Translations under genes and position numbers: made by a program
Part shown: positions 1 through 9,100 of the stretch, in pieces
Position numbering within the stretch: the first letter of the stretch is position 1
Layout: every line of letters begins with the position of its first letter
Notes under the pieces: model-generated
What the model saw: only the letters and a program-made list of their open reading frames with translations
What the model was told of the DNA's origin: nothing
Database searches by the model: none
NCBI RefSeq assembly: GCF_000718555.1
Contig: NZ_JOAN01000020.1
Coordinates: forward strand, 53,515 to 117,514
Source of the DNA: Micromonospora chokoriensis
Lineage (GTDB): Bacteria > Actinomycetota > Actinomycetes > Mycobacteriales > Micromonosporaceae
Length of the DNA stretch: 64,000 nucleotides
Reading direction: 5' to 3'

Positions 1-441
1 GCGGGTGCCCGCGGCGATGACGATCTTGTCAAAGGTCACCTTGGACTCGCGGCCGGAGCCGCCGTCGACCCAGATCGAGTGCGCGTCGGCGAAACGCCCG
101 GTGCCGGTGATCATCGCGACCCGGTTGCGGGCCAGTTGATTGCGGATGACGTCGGTCTGCCGGGTGATCACGTGCTGGGTTCGGGCGGCCAGATCGCTGA
201 CCGTGATCTCCTCCTTGACCCGGTAGCTGCTGCCGTAGAGGTCTCGCTGGCTCAGGCCGGTCAGGTAGAGCACGGCCTCACGCAGCGTCTTGGAGGGGAC
301 GGTGCCGGTGTTGATGCACACCCCACCGATCATGTCGCGTCGTTCCACGATGCCGACCCGCCTGCCGAGCTTGGCGGCGGCGATCGCGGCCTTCTGACCG
401 CTGGGTCCGGAGCCCAGCACCAACAGGTCGTAGTCATACAC
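1..441 (-). CDS. sthA: Si-specific NAD(P)+ transhydrogenase, N-terminal part (runs off the window)
   Basis: The N-terminal 147 residues of a flavoprotein disulfide-reductase-family enzyme. The FAD-binding loop GSGPSGQ lies near residue 11, followed by the [13 protein letters not shown] segment. In dihydrolipoamide dehydrogenase and glutathione reductase this segment carries CxxxxC; here the second cysteine is threonine, which is typical of the soluble transhydrogenase (SthA/UdhA) that moves hydride between NADPH and NAD+ in the cytoplasm. The start is a GTG at 441 giving V-Y-D-Y-D-L. No strong ribosome binding site is visible. The C-terminal NAD and dimerisation domains lie outside the window, so the redox partner cannot be checked. 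Confidence 0.8.
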   Translation of the reverse strand, partial: MYDYDLLVLGSGPSGQKAAIAAAKLGRRVGIVERRDMIGGVCINTGTVPSKTLREAVLYLTGLSQRDLYGSSYRVKEEITVSDLAARTQHVITRQTDVIRNQLARNRVAMITGTGRFADAHSIWVDGGSGRESKVTFDKIVIAAGTR

Positions 442-494
442 AACCGCTAGCGTCGCAAGATGTCGTGGCCGGCGCCAGACCCCGGACTGGAGCG

Positions 495-1517
495 TTATTC
501 GTCTGCCACCACACAGAGGCCGCCGTTCAGCGTGATCTCCTGCGGCAGTTGCGTGCCGCTGGCGACGAGCCCCAGCGACACCGAGCCGCCCGGCGGGATC
601 ACCGCGTTGTGGCCGGTGTTGCGCACCCGTAGGTAGCTGTTGTTGACACGGTCGACGACCTTCGCGCCCCAGATGCCGTGGACCTGCTGGCTGGCCCAGA
701 ACCGCCACGTCATCGTCCACCCGTCGATAGCCGTGGTGCCGGTGTTCTTGACGACGAGGTGCGCCACGAAGCCGTCCGACCACTGCCGCACGACGGACCG
801 GACCGCGCAACTCGGCGGCGGTGGCAGGGTGGTCACGGTGACCGGTGCGGACAGTGGGGACAGGTGTCCGACCTCGTCGCGGGCCTGCACGACGAAGGTG
901 TACGTGGTGTTCGGCGCCAACCCGCTGATCTGGGCACTGTTGACGGGCGGGTACTGGGACACCTCACGGACCCGGGTGAGAAGGCCGCCAGCGTCGACCC
1001 GGAACACCTCGTACCGGTCGAGCACGACGTTCTCCACCGAGTGCGCCCATCGCAGCCAGACCACAGTGGCGGCGACGTCGTACGCCACCGGTTGACCCGG
1101 CGCGCTCGGCGGTTGGTCGTCCCCCGGTGGCATGGTCAGCCGCAGGGTCGGGTTCGACACTGAGCTGTTGCCGGCCGCGTCCAGAGCCCACACCGAGATG
1201 GTGTACGTGCGCGAGGGCCGCACGTCGGTGATCCGGATGCTGTTGGTGTCGGTCGAATACTGGGCGCCGAAATCCTCGAATCGCGCGCCGACCGAGTAGC
1301 GGACCACGCCCACGTTGTCGGTCGAGGCCGTCCAGGTCAGCTCGACTGAGGTGGTATCGATGGCGACGACCGTGATCGGGCCGGGGGCGGTGGGGCGTTC
1401 GGTGTCGTCGTCGGCGGCGTACGCCGGGGTCGAGCCGGCGGCGACCAGGGTCACCGCCAGCGCGCACGCGGCCAGCGCGGCGGCCCTGGACCAGATTCCT
1501 CGGAACGGATGATGCAC
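495..1517 (-). CDS. Secreted protein with two FN3 domains and a C-terminal CBM2-like domain
   Basis: A predicted exported protein of 340 residues. The GTG at 1517 is preferred because GAGGA lies 8 bases upstream; a reading frame 13 codons longer exists but has no such site. The order is signal peptide (about residues 1-35, ending near PAYA), FN3 domain 1 (about 45-130), FN3 domain 2 (about 135-230) and a C-terminal domain of about 100 residues starting SCAVRSVV. The last has the aromatic, two-cysteine pattern of cellulose-binding CBM2 modules (GWTMTW, NSYLRV). No catalytic domain is present, so it may bind polysaccharide or act as a spacer/adhesin. The annotation rests on domain patterns; the ligand is unknown. 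Confidence 0.8.
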   Translation of the reverse strand: MHHPFRGIWSRAAALAACALAVTLVAAGSTPAYAADDDTERPTAPGPITVVAIDTTSVELTWTASTDNVGVVRYSVGARFEDFGAQYSTDTNSIRITDVRPSRTYTISVWALDAAGNSSVSNPTLRLTMPPGDDQPPSAPGQPVAYDVAATVVWLRWAHSVENVVLDRYEVFRVDAGGLLTRVREVSQYPPVNSAQISGLAPNTTYTFVVQARDEVGHLSPLSAPVTVTTLPPPPSCAVRSVVRQWSDGFVAHLVVKNTGTTAIDGWTMTWRFWASQQVHGIWGAKVVDRVNNSYLRVRNTGHNAVIPPGGSVSLGLVASGTQLPQEITLNGGLCVVADE

Positions 1518-1606
1518 GATGAATTCCTCGCTTCCGAAATCACCGCAGCGGACCACACATAGACTGCCCTAAATGGTAAGGCGGTTGTGGTCAGGGCGTT
1601 GTCCCG

Positions 1607-2245
1607 TCAGCCGACGAGTCGGCGTTCCCAGGCCCAGGCGGCGATCTCCACCCGGTTACGGGCCTTGAGCTTCATCTGCACGCTCGCCAGGTGGGTCTTG
1701 ACGGTGCCGACGGCGATGAAGAGCCCGGCGGCGATCTCGGCGTTGGTCAGGCCCCGGGCGACGAGCTTCACCACGTCGAGTTCCCGGGGTGACAGGCCAC
1801 TGTCGTCGCGCGCAGGGGCGGGGGAGCTGAGGTGCTCCAACAGCCGTACCGTGATCGAAGGGCTGATCAGCGCGTCACCGGACACGGCCGCGCGGACCGC
1901 CTCCACCAGCAGGGCCGGGCCGGAGTCCTTGAGCAGGAAGCCGCACGCGCCGTTGGAGAGCGCGGTATGCACGTACTCGTCGAGGTCGAAGGTCGTCACG
2001 ACGACCACCCGGATCGGGTCGGCGACGCCCGGTCCGGCGAGCAGCCGCAGTGCCTCCAGACCGTCGAGGCGGGGCATCCGGATGTCCAGCAGCACCACGT
2101 CCGGGCGTAGTCGTCGGGCCAACTCGACGGCGTGCACCCCGTCGGCGGCCTCGCCGACCACCTCCATGTCCGACTGGGCGCCGATGATCATGCCGAAGCC
2201 GGTCCGGACCATGGCCTGGTCGTCGGCGATCAGCACCCGGATCAC
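1607..2245 (-). CDS. LuxR/NarL-family response regulator
   Basis: A cytoplasmic DNA-binding response regulator of 212 residues. The receiver domain (residues 1-120) has the acidic pair D8/D9, the phospho-acceptor D54 in LLDIRMP, and the lysine in LLKDSG. The C-terminal LuxR helix-turn-helix lies around 145-205 (LSPRELDVV, NAEIAAGLF, VGTVKTHL). The GTG start overlaps the stop of the histidine kinase gene by 4 bases, so the two are translationally coupled partners. The pair is divergent from an ABC exporter operon at 3582-6868; in Gram-positive bacteria such systems usually sense an envelope-active compound and induce the exporter, which is the likely role here. Confidence 0.92.
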   Translation of the reverse strand: MIRVLIADDQAMVRTGFGMIIGAQSDMEVVGEAADGVHAVELARRLRPDVVLLDIRMPRLDGLEALRLLAGPGVADPIRVVVVTTFDLDEYVHTALSNGACGFLLKDSGPALLVEAVRAAVSGDALISPSITVRLLEHLSSPAPARDDSGLSPRELDVVKLVARGLTNAEIAAGLFIAVGTVKTHLASVQMKLKARNRVEIAAWAWERRLVG

Positions 2246-3435
2246 CGCGCCACCGCCAGGTGCAGCGGGAACGCCGCGTCGAGCACCCAGCCGCCGGCGA
2301 CGCCGGGCCCGGCGGTGATCGTGCCGCCCAGGGCACGTACCCGCTCGGTGAGGCCGATCAGGCCGAAGCCGTGCCCCCGAGCCGGCGCGGTGCGCGGCGA
2401 CGCGCCGTCGTCGGCCACCCGGACCAACAGCCAGTCGGGGGTACGCCGCACAGCGACCTGCACGGACCGCGCGTCCGGCGCGTGCTGGCGGGTGTTGGTC
2501 AGCCCCTCCATCACCACCCGGTACGCCGACGTCGAGACCTCCACCGGCAGCCCGCCCAGGTCGCCGTCGACGTGCAGTCGTGCCGGCGCGCTCGCCGCGC
2601 CGTTGAACCCCGCCAGCAGCGGCTCCAGCTCGGTCACGCCGGCCAGTGGGGCCAGCGGGGCGTCCGGTGGCGCGTCCGGGTTGCGCAGGATCCCGACCAT
2701 CCGCCGCATCGAGGCCATCGTCTCCGCGCCGGCCCGCTCGATCTGCTCCAGGGCGACGATCACCCGCTGTGGGTCCTGCTCGGCGACGAACCGGGCGCCC
2801 TGCGCCTGCACCACGATGCCGGTGACGTGGTGGGCGATGAAGTCGTGCAGGTCGCGGGCAAACTCGGTGCGTTGCTCGGCCCGCACCAGCGCGATGGCCC
2901 GCTCTCGGCCGGCGGCCATGACCCGCAGGTAGAGGCCCACCCCGGCGGCGCCAGCCGCGGCGATCACCTGGAGCAGACCGAAGATCACCAGCAGGTTCTC
3001 GGTGCCGGCGCGCAGCGGCAACGCGGCGACGGCGAGCCCGGCGGCCACCGCCGCCCACGGGGCGAGCCGGGGCGTGCCCCAGCGGGCCACCACGAAGACC
3101 ACCCCGATCAGCCCGGCCGACTCGGCGAGCCCCCAGCTGCCGCCGATCAGGTAGTGGCCGTCGGAGAGGACCAGGATCGCCGCGGTCACCGCCAGTGAGG
3201 CGCAGGCGAGCACCAGCGCGGCCAGCGGCAGTAGCCGCGAACCCAGCCGGTGCGCCGGCAGCCAGAGTGGCACGGTGGCCACCGCCAGCCCCATCCGCAC
3301 CAACAGCAGCAGCAGACCTGCCATGCTCTCCGGCGCGCCGCGCCGCAGGTCGAAGAGGGTGAGCAGCCCCATGGCCACCAGTCCGGCGGCCTGGGCCAGG
3401 CGTACCCACCATCGTCGAAGATCCGGCGTGCTCAT
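2242..3435 (-). CDS. NarL-type sensor histidine kinase
   Basis: A 397-residue membrane histidine kinase. About five or six hydrophobic segments fill residues 10-170, with no large extracellular sensor domain, so it may sense through the membrane or through its cognate transporter. The HisKA_3 dimerisation/phosphoacceptor motif is ARDLHDFIAHH, with H197 as the phosphorylated histidine. The HATPase G-box region contains DDGAS and GHGFGLIGL. The ATG at 3435 (M-S-T-P-D-L) is chosen over an upstream in-frame start at 3588, which would run into the divergent ABC gene and add a non-membrane, low-complexity extension. Its stop overlaps the response regulator start. Confidence 0.9.
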   Translation of the reverse strand: MSTPDLRRWWVRLAQAAGLVAMGLLTLFDLRRGAPESMAGLLLLLVRMGLAVATVPLWLPAHRLGSRLLPLAALVLACASLAVTAAILVLSDGHYLIGGSWGLAESAGLIGVVFVVARWGTPRLAPWAAVAAGLAVAALPLRAGTENLLVIFGLLQVIAAAGAAGVGLYLRVMAAGRERAIALVRAEQRTEFARDLHDFIAHHVTGIVVQAQGARFVAEQDPQRVIVALEQIERAGAETMASMRRMVGILRNPDAPPDAPLAPLAGVTELEPLLAGFNGAASAPARLHVDGDLGGLPVEVSTSAYRVVMEGLTNTRQHAPDARSVQVAVRRTPDWLLVRVADDGASPRTAPARGHGFGLIGLTERVRALGGTITAGPGVAGGWVLDAAFPLHLAVAR

Positions 3436-3581
3436 GGTGACCCAGCGTAGCCAGCCGGGCGGAGCTGCCGGATCGGCCAAAAGGCAGACCCGGTGGCGGC
3501 GATACCCGGCCCCGGACCGATGCGCCCACCCGCCGGTGCCGGCGACGCTTTCCGGGTCACCACGCAGCCACTGGAGGAACG

Positions 3582-4340
3582 ATGACAACCCACGCCCCGC
3601 CGCAGACCAGCCACGCCGCGGTCGCCGCGGTCGACCTGGTGAAGGTGTACGGCAGCGGCGACACCGCCGTCCGTGCCCTGGACGGGGTCTCGGTCGGCTT
3701 CGGCCGGGCCGAGTTCACCGCGATCATGGGCTCGTCCGGGTCCGGCAAGTCGACCCTGATGCACTGCCTCGCCGGCCTCGACACGGCCACCTCCGGTCGC
3801 GTCCTGCTCGGCGGCACCGAGCTGACCGGCCAGTCGGACCGGACCCTGACCCGGGTACGCCGCGAGCGGGTCGGGTTCGTCTTCCAGTCCTTCAACCTGC
3901 TGCCGCAGCTCACCGCCGCGCAGAACATCACCCTGCCGCTGGACCTCGCGGGCCGGCAGCCCGACGCGGAGCTCCTCGCGCACCTGGTGCGGGTGCTGGG
4001 CCTCGCTGACCGCCTGAACCACCGGCCCAGCGAGCTGTCCGGGGGCCAGCAGCAGCGGGTGGCGCTGGCCCGGGCCCTGGTGGCGCGGCCCGAGGTGGTC
4101 TTCGCCGACGAGCCGACCGGCAACCTCGACTCGCGCTCCGGCGCGGAGGTGCTCACCATCCTGCGCGACTCGGTACGCGACCTCGGCCAGACCGTCGTCA
4201 TGGTCACCCACGACCCGATCGCCGCCGCGTACGCCGACCGGGTGGTGCTGCTCGCCGACGGGCGGCTGGCCGGCGAGATCGACAAGCCGGACCAGGTGTC
4301 GGTCACCGACGCCCTGCGTGATCTGGCGGCCCGCGCATGA
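3582..4340 (+). CDS. ABC transporter ATP-binding protein (MacB/LolD-like)
   Basis: A 252-residue ATPase subunit with Walker A GSSGSGKST (residues 50-58), Q-loop FVFQSFNLLPQ (about 99-109), signature LSGGQQQR (152-159) and Walker B VVFADEP (172-178) followed by TGNLDS. This TGNLDS form is characteristic of the MacB/LolD/FtsE group that pairs with FtsX-like permeases and pulls substrates out of the membrane rather than importing nutrients. GAGG sits just upstream of the ATG. Its stop overlaps the permease start (ATGA). The gene is divergent from the kinase/regulator pair, which probably controls it. The substrate is unknown; a lipid-II-binding or other envelope-active peptide is a common case for this arrangement. 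Confidence 0.92.
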   Translation: MTTHAPPQTSHAAVAAVDLVKVYGSGDTAVRALDGVSVGFGRAEFTAIMGSSGSGKSTLMHCLAGLDTATSGRVLLGGTELTGQSDRTLTRVRRERVGFVFQSFNLLPQLTAAQNITLPLDLAGRQPDAELLAHLVRVLGLADRLNHRPSELSGGQQQRVALARALVARPEVVFADEPTGNLDSRSGAEVLTILRDSVRDLGQTVVMVTHDPIAAAYADRVVLLADGRLAGEIDKPDQVSVTDALRDLAARA

Positions 4341-6868
4341 GGGCGACCGTGCTGCGTACCCAGACGGCCGCCGCGGCCCGACGGCCCGGTCGGCTGATCC
4401 TGACCGGCCTGGCGATCCTGGTCGCGTCCTTCGTCGTCTTCGGCACCGTGCTGGTGCAGCAGATCACCGAGCAGACCGTGCGGGACAACCTCAGCGGCAC
4501 CCCGGCCGTCACCGATCTGGTGATCGGCAGCGTCGACGTGCCGCCGCCCACCGTGACGGACGTGCAGCAGATCCGGGCCGTGCCCGGTGTCGCCGAGGCG
4601 GTGGCCCGGGTCTCGACCGGGGTCTCGATCGGCGAGGGGTACCTCAACCTCCAGGCCGATCCGGGCACCGGCCCGCTGACCACGGTCCGGCTGATCGAGG
4701 GCAGCTACCCGGACCAGCCCGGCCAGATCGCGATCACCCCGCGCACCGCCGAGCGGCTCGGGCTCTCGGTCGGCACCACCACCAGCGGTACCGGCGGTGA
4801 ACTCACCACGCCCGCCCCACTCACGGTGACCGGCGTGGTGGAGGCCGGCGCCGACGCCGGCTACGACGCGTACGCCCCGGAAAGCGCCGTGATCGCCTGG
4901 GCGCACCTGACCGCCGTGGAGCGTGTCGACGTGCGGGTGGCTCCCGGCACGTCGGCGGATGTCGTCCGACAGCGGATGTCCACGGCGGTCGCCGGCCAGC
5001 CGATCCGCTCCGGGGCCGAGGTGCGCGAGGCGGAAGCCAACGCGGCGGCCGAGCAGGTCGGGAGACTCTTCATCCTGGTCGGCATGTTCGTCTCCATCGC
5101 GGTCGTCGCGGCCGCGCTGGTGGTCACCTCGACGTTCCGCATCGTCTTCGCCCAGCGGATGCGGCAGCTCGCGCTGCTGCGCGCGGTCGGCGCGGGTCGG
5201 GGCACCCTGGTGGGGGCCCTGATCGCCGAGGGAGCCCTGACCGGGCTGGTCGCCGGCGTCGTCGGGGTCGCCAGCGCCCTCACCCTCGGCTACACGCTGC
5301 CGGCGATCCTTCGCGCCACCGGCCATTCGGTCTCCTCGCCGGGTCTGCCATTGGCGGCGGCGGTCGCGGTGGTGATCGGCGCCGTAGTGATCACCGTGCT
5401 GGCCGTGCTGGCGCCGGCGCTCTCGGCCGCCCGGGTCTCCCCGCTGGAGGCGCTGCGGGCGGCGAGTACCACCGCCTCTCGGCGCGGTATCGGGGTGCTG
5501 CGTCTGGTGTTCGGCCTGCTCCTGGCCGTCGGCGCGGTCCTGGCCGCGGTCGCGACGATCAGCAAACTGCCGAAGCCGGAACAGTCGATGTACGACCCGA
5601 CAGTGCCGCTGTTCCTGCTTGTCGGGTCCGGTGCGCTGGCGTTCTTCGCGCTGGTGGCCCTCGGTCCGCTGCTGGTGCGTCCGGTGCTGGCCGTGGTGGG
5701 TTGGCCGCTGCGCCAGCTCGGCCCGCTCGGGAAAATGTCGGTCGGCGGGATCGGCGGGGTGCCGCGTCGGGCGGCTGCGGTCTCCGTGGTGGTCGCGCTG
5801 GGCGTGACCCTGATCTCCGGGGTGGTCATCGGCGGCGCGTCGTTGCAGATCCTCGCTGACCGCGAGATGGCGCTCTCGGCCCCGACCGACTTCGAGGTCA
5901 CCAGCAACGGTGGAACGCTGCCGCCGGCCGTCGTGACCCGGGCCGAGGCGGCCCACGGCGCGCTGGCCCGGGTAGTGCCGTACCGGAGGGTCGCCGAGGC
6001 CGTGCTGCTGCGCGGCGCCGACAAGCTCGGCGACGTCGAGTCCGGTTATCCGACAAGCGACCTGGACCTGGCGGCGTTGCCGAGCACCGGTGACCTGGAC
6101 GTGGCCCAGGGCACTCTGGCCGATCGCGGCCCCGGCCGGATCGTGCTCAACAGTTGTGTCGCCCGGGACACGGGTCTGCGGGCCGGCGACACCGTCACGC
6201 TCGCCGTCGACACCCGCAGGGTCGACGTGCGGGTGGCCGCGGTACTGCCCGGCGACGGGCCGCTGCACGCGGGCATCCTCAGCGATCCGGCCGACCTGGA
6301 CCGGCTCGGCGTGCCGGCCGCGTACACCGGTCTGTTGGCCGATGCGGCCGGCTCCGGCGAGGACGGTCGCACCGCCGGCGTGCGGGCGCTGCGGCAGGCG
6401 ATCGGGGGCAGCGACGGGGTGGGCCTCGCGGTGCTCGCCGACGAGCGGGACCGCAACGACTCGTTGGTGCGCACCCTGGTCTGGATCGTGGTCGGCCTGG
6501 TCAGCCTGACCGTGCTGATCGCGGTCGTCGGCGTGGGCTCCACGACCGCGCTCTCGGTGGTCGAGCGGGTACGCGAGTCCGGGTTGCTCCGGGCGATCGG
6601 GCTGTCCCGGACCGGCCTGCGCACCATGCTGACCGTCGAGTCCGGCCTGTACGGGTTGATCGGCGCGACCATCGGCCTGGTGCTGGGCATCCCGTACGCC
6701 TGGTTGGCGGTCCAGGCCCTCGGGATCGAGGCGCCGCTGATCGCGCCGCTGCTGCCGCTGGCCGGGCTCTTCGTGGCGCTGGTCGTGCTGACCGCGCTGG
6801 CCGGGGTGCTGCCGGCCCGCCGGGCGTCGCGGGTCAGCCCGGTGGTGGCACTGGGGGCCGACGGTTGA
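4337..6868 (+). CDS. ABC transporter permease with FtsX/MacB domains
   Basis: An 843-residue permease. One N-terminal helix (about 20-40) is followed by a MacB-like extracellular domain, then two FtsX modules with three or four helices each: the first after about residue 240 (QVGRLFILVGMFVSIAVV) and the second near the C terminus (LVWIVVGLVSLTVLIAVV), with further helices between. Both modules end with the family pattern of alanine/arginine-rich 'PARRASRVSPVVAL'-like sequence. This duplicated layout is usual for actinobacterial exporters that act as a single large permease with one ATPase partner. The start overlaps the ATPase stop by 4 bases. A very strong hairpin lies just downstream. Confidence 0.9.
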   Translation: MRATVLRTQTAAAARRPGRLILTGLAILVASFVVFGTVLVQQITEQTVRDNLSGTPAVTDLVIGSVDVPPPTVTDVQQIRAVPGVAEAVARVSTGVSIGEGYLNLQADPGTGPLTTVRLIEGSYPDQPGQIAITPRTAERLGLSVGTTTSGTGGELTTPAPLTVTGVVEAGADAGYDAYAPESAVIAWAHLTAVERVDVRVAPGTSADVVRQRMSTAVAGQPIRSGAEVREAEANAAAEQVGRLFILVGMFVSIAVVAAALVVTSTFRIVFAQRMRQLALLRAVGAGRGTLVGALIAEGALTGLVAGVVGVASALTLGYTLPAILRATGHSVSSPGLPLAAAVAVVIGAVVITVLAVLAPALSAARVSPLEALRAASTTASRRGIGVLRLVFGLLLAVGAVLAAVATISKLPKPEQSMYDPTVPLFLLVGSGALAFFALVALGPLLVRPVLAVVGWPLRQLGPLGKMSVGGIGGVPRRAAAVSVVVALGVTLISGVVIGGASLQILADREMALSAPTDFEVTSNGGTLPPAVVTRAEAAHGALARVVPYRRVAEAVLLRGADKLGDVESGYPTSDLDLAALPSTGDLDVAQGTLADRGPGRIVLNSCVARDTGLRAGDTVTLAVDTRRVDVRVAAVLPGDGPLHAGILSDPADLDRLGVPAAYTGLLADAAGSGEDGRTAGVRALRQAIGGSDGVGLAVLADERDRNDSLVRTLVWIVVGLVSLTVLIAVVGVGSTTALSVVERVRESGLLRAIGLSRTGLRTMLTVESGLYGLIGATIGLVLGIPYAWLAVQALGIEAPLIAPLLPLAGLFVALVVLTALAGVLPARRASRVSPVVALGADG

Positions 6869-6871
6869 GCA

Positions 6872-6915
6872 CCGCCGTGGGTCGGCGTCGAGTCCTCGAC
6901 GTCGACCCACGGCGG
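6872..6915. terminator. Bidirectional terminator hairpin
   Basis: Two 21-base arms (6872-6892 and 6895-6915) are complementary except for one G-T pair. The hairpin sits between the convergent ABC permease and alginate-lyase-like genes, so it can end transcription from both sides. No long T tract follows, as is common in high-GC actinomycetes. Confidence 0.85.
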
Positions 6916-6920
6916 CCTGG

Positions 6921-8534
6921 TCAGTTGGGGTTGTTGGCGTGGGTAAGCGTCTCCCAGGCGACGAAGAGGTTGTTGCTGCCGGCCGGACGTTGTTGCAGCG
7001 TGAGGGTCTGCGTATTGGTCATGACGTTGCCCAACCGGGTGCTCATCGCGTTGAAGCCGACCTCGGTGATCGGGCCGAGGCCCCGGGTGAGGCTGCCGCC
7101 GCAGAGCCAGGAGGGCGGCGCTTCGCCGAGCTGGTAGCGCGAGTGGAAGCCGAGCGCCTGCCGCAGCCGCTCACCCACCTGTGGGTACAGGTCCCGTCCC
7201 TGGATCCGGGAGGTCTCCGCGACGTGCGAGATGGCGGAGATCCCGTACCCGGTGTGGACGAAGTCGCGGCAGGTCTCCTGGGCGAGACCGGCGACGAAGG
7301 TGGACTGACCCTGCCAGTAGCCGATGATCTCGGCACTGGTGTCCAGGCCGCTGCCGGGCATCGTGTACGGCAGTGCGCCATCGCTGGGCAGGTAGACGAA
7401 GGCCCGGGTGCGGTTGAGGAAGCGGCTGACCGCCGCGTCGTAGGCGGACCGGTCCTCCAGGAAGACCGAGATGCCGACCGCCGCCTCCATCATGGTCAGT
7501 TCCCAGTTGCCGTTGCTGTTCGAGCCGTTACGCACCATCGGCAGGTAGACGTTGCGCAGCATGGTGGCGAAGCGGTTGGCGTTGGGCCAACTCGTGTACG
7601 TGTACTTGATGATCTCGGCGGCCCGGGGCCAGACCGAGGCCGCCCAGCCGGTCTGCAGCGGGGCGTTGCTGCCGGTGTGCGCGGTGATCGTGGCCGACCA
7701 CGCGTCCATGATCTGGATCGACTTCTGCGCGTACCGGGCATCCCCGGTGAAGTACCAGGCGAGCGCGTCGGTGTACGCGGCGATCGCGTCCTCCCGCTCG
7801 TCGGTGCAGCCGTTGTTGGGGTTGGAGTATGAGCCGCACTCGACCACCGATCGGGGCGCCGGAGTGCGCGACAGGGAGGCGTACCGGCTGCTCATCATCT
7901 GGTTGTACGCCGCCGCCCACGGCTGCGCGCCGGCTTGCACCCGGCCGCGGACGAAGTCGAGCTGACCACGGCTGACCAGCACGCCGGGGTGGACGAAGCC
8001 GCCCGACGGCGGTGGGGTGGTGCCGCCGCCGGTGGGCAGCGTCCACGTCTGGTTGGCGGTGCCGGTGCAGCTCCAGATCTGCAGCGGGGTGCCGTCTGCC
8101 GAGCTGGGGCCGGTCGCGTCGAGGCACTTGCCGGAGGCCGGGTTGACCAGTTGCCCGGCGCTGGGTGACCACTGCTGCGCCCCGGTGCCGTTGCAGTCGT
8201 AGATCTGCACCCGGGCGCCGTTGGCGGTGCTGGCGGCGGCGATGTCGAGGCATTTGCCCAGCGCCCGGATCGTGCCGTCGTCGGCCACCGTCCACTGTTG
8301 CGCGTTCGATCCGTTGCAGGTGTAGAGCTGGACCGGCGTGCTGTTGGCGGTGCTGGCGGCGGCCACGTCGACGCACTTGCCGCCGTAGCCGGTGATGGCG
8401 CCGGTCGCGGCCGCCGTCGCGGGCGAGGCGCCGACGACCAGGCCGATCGGTACGGCGAGCAGCGCCGCGGCGAGTGCGGAGGTCAATCTGATGCGGGGAC
8501 GGCGGGGTCTGGGCCCGGCCACTCGTCGCGCCAT
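6921..8534 (-). CDS. Secreted ricin-type lectin / alginate-lyase-family enzyme
   Basis: A 537-residue exported protein. An RR-containing signal peptide (about 1-42) is followed by a beta-trefoil ricin domain (about 45-170) with three QxW repeats (QQWTV, QQWSP, QTWTL). A short T/P/G linker leads to a C-terminal alpha-helical domain of the alginate lyase PF05426 type, with features such as YWQGQSTFVAG and ELTMMEAAVG. The likely job is extracellular cleavage of a uronic-acid polysaccharide, anchored to sugars by the lectin module; the exact substrate is not readable from sequence. The ATG at 8534 has GGAAGG upstream, and the promoter region carries a perfect inverted repeat (8560-8590). Confidence 0.82.
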   Translation of the reverse strand: MARRVAGPRPRRPRIRLTSALAAALLAVPIGLVVGASPATAAATGAITGYGGKCVDVAAASTANSTPVQLYTCNGSNAQQWTVADDGTIRALGKCLDIAAASTANGARVQIYDCNGTGAQQWSPSAGQLVNPASGKCLDATGPSSADGTPLQIWSCTGTANQTWTLPTGGGTTPPPSGGFVHPGVLVSRGQLDFVRGRVQAGAQPWAAAYNQMMSSRYASLSRTPAPRSVVECGSYSNPNNGCTDEREDAIAAYTDALAWYFTGDARYAQKSIQIMDAWSATITAHTGSNAPLQTGWAASVWPRAAEIIKYTYTSWPNANRFATMLRNVYLPMVRNGSNSNGNWELTMMEAAVGISVFLEDRSAYDAAVSRFLNRTRAFVYLPSDGALPYTMPGSGLDTSAEIIGYWQGQSTFVAGLAQETCRDFVHTGYGISAISHVAETSRIQGRDLYPQVGERLRQALGFHSRYQLGEAPPSWLCGGSLTRGLGPITEVGFNAMSTRLGNVMTNTQTLTLQQRPAGSNNLFVAWETLTHANNPN

Positions 8535-8559
8535 GTCGGGGTCCTTCCGGGCGGCGAAA

Positions 8560-8590
8560 CAACTGTAAAGTGTGTTAATCATTACAGTTG
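8560..8590. promoter_or_regulatory. Inverted-repeat operator upstream of the lyase gene
   Basis: CAACTGTAA (8560-8568) and TTACAGTTG (8582-8590) form perfect 9-base arms around a 13-base spacer, 26-56 bases upstream of the lyase ATG. The AT-rich block stands out sharply from the surrounding GC-rich DNA and would cover the core promoter. This is the expected layout for a carbohydrate-responsive repressor site; the regulator is not in this window. Confidence 0.6.
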
Positions 8591-8628
8591 TACGCATCGA
8601 TATCAATGTCTTCGTCGCCCGGATGCCG

Positions 8629-9051
8629 TTACGGGTGCATGGACGCGCCCTTGAGCACCTTGTCCACCACGTTGCGCGGCGCGTGCAGCGCCAGGCCCAC
8701 CAGGTCGAGCTTCTCCCGCCCGACCGCCTCGACGGCGGCGCGGTTGTCCCGGTCGTTGCCGGTGGCGAACAGCTCGGACGTGAAGACCGCCAGCCGCAGA
8801 CCGCGGGCGAGGGCACGCGAGTGCGCGCCGACCAGCGCCGCCCGGTCCCCGGCGAAGACCAGTACCGGCTGGCCGAACATCGGCAGGTAGCGGGTGCCGT
8901 CCGCGTCGCGGTACTCCTCGCCGAGCAACTCCGGCAGCGCGTTGGCGATGCCGCTGATGAGAAAGGCGGTGGCGTTCAGCCGCTGCCAGCTCGCCAGGTC
9001 GTTGCGGAGCAGCACGGCGATCTTGGTGGGAAATCGGATCGGTTCGGTCAT
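8629..9051 (-). CDS. DUF2000 family protein
   Basis: A 140-residue cytoplasmic protein of the DUF2000 family, recognised by the N-terminal KIAVLLRNDLASWQ pattern and the later DLVGLALHAPRNVVDKV segment. No catalytic function is established for the family. It is divergent from an AraC-type regulator with only 49 bases between the two starts, a pairing that suggests the regulator controls it. The ATG at 9051 is chosen because the upstream extension of the frame runs into the regulator. Confidence 0.75.
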   Translation of the reverse strand: MTEPIRFPTKIAVLLRNDLASWQRLNATAFLISGIANALPELLGEEYRDADGTRYLPMFGQPVLVFAGDRAALVGAHSRALARGLRLAVFTSELFATGNDRDNRAAVEAVGREKLDLVGLALHAPRNVVDKVLKGASMHP

Positions 9052-9100
9052 GGCGTCGAGCCTGCCGCCTCGACGCCGACCGGTCTTGTACGTTCTTAGC

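Noticed and set aside
3557..6910. A 1117-codon open frame on the minus strand opposite the ABC exporter
   Set aside because: It is a shadow of high-GC coding on the other strand: its translation is Q/R/D/H-rich without any domain, and the plus strand encodes clear ABC proteins.
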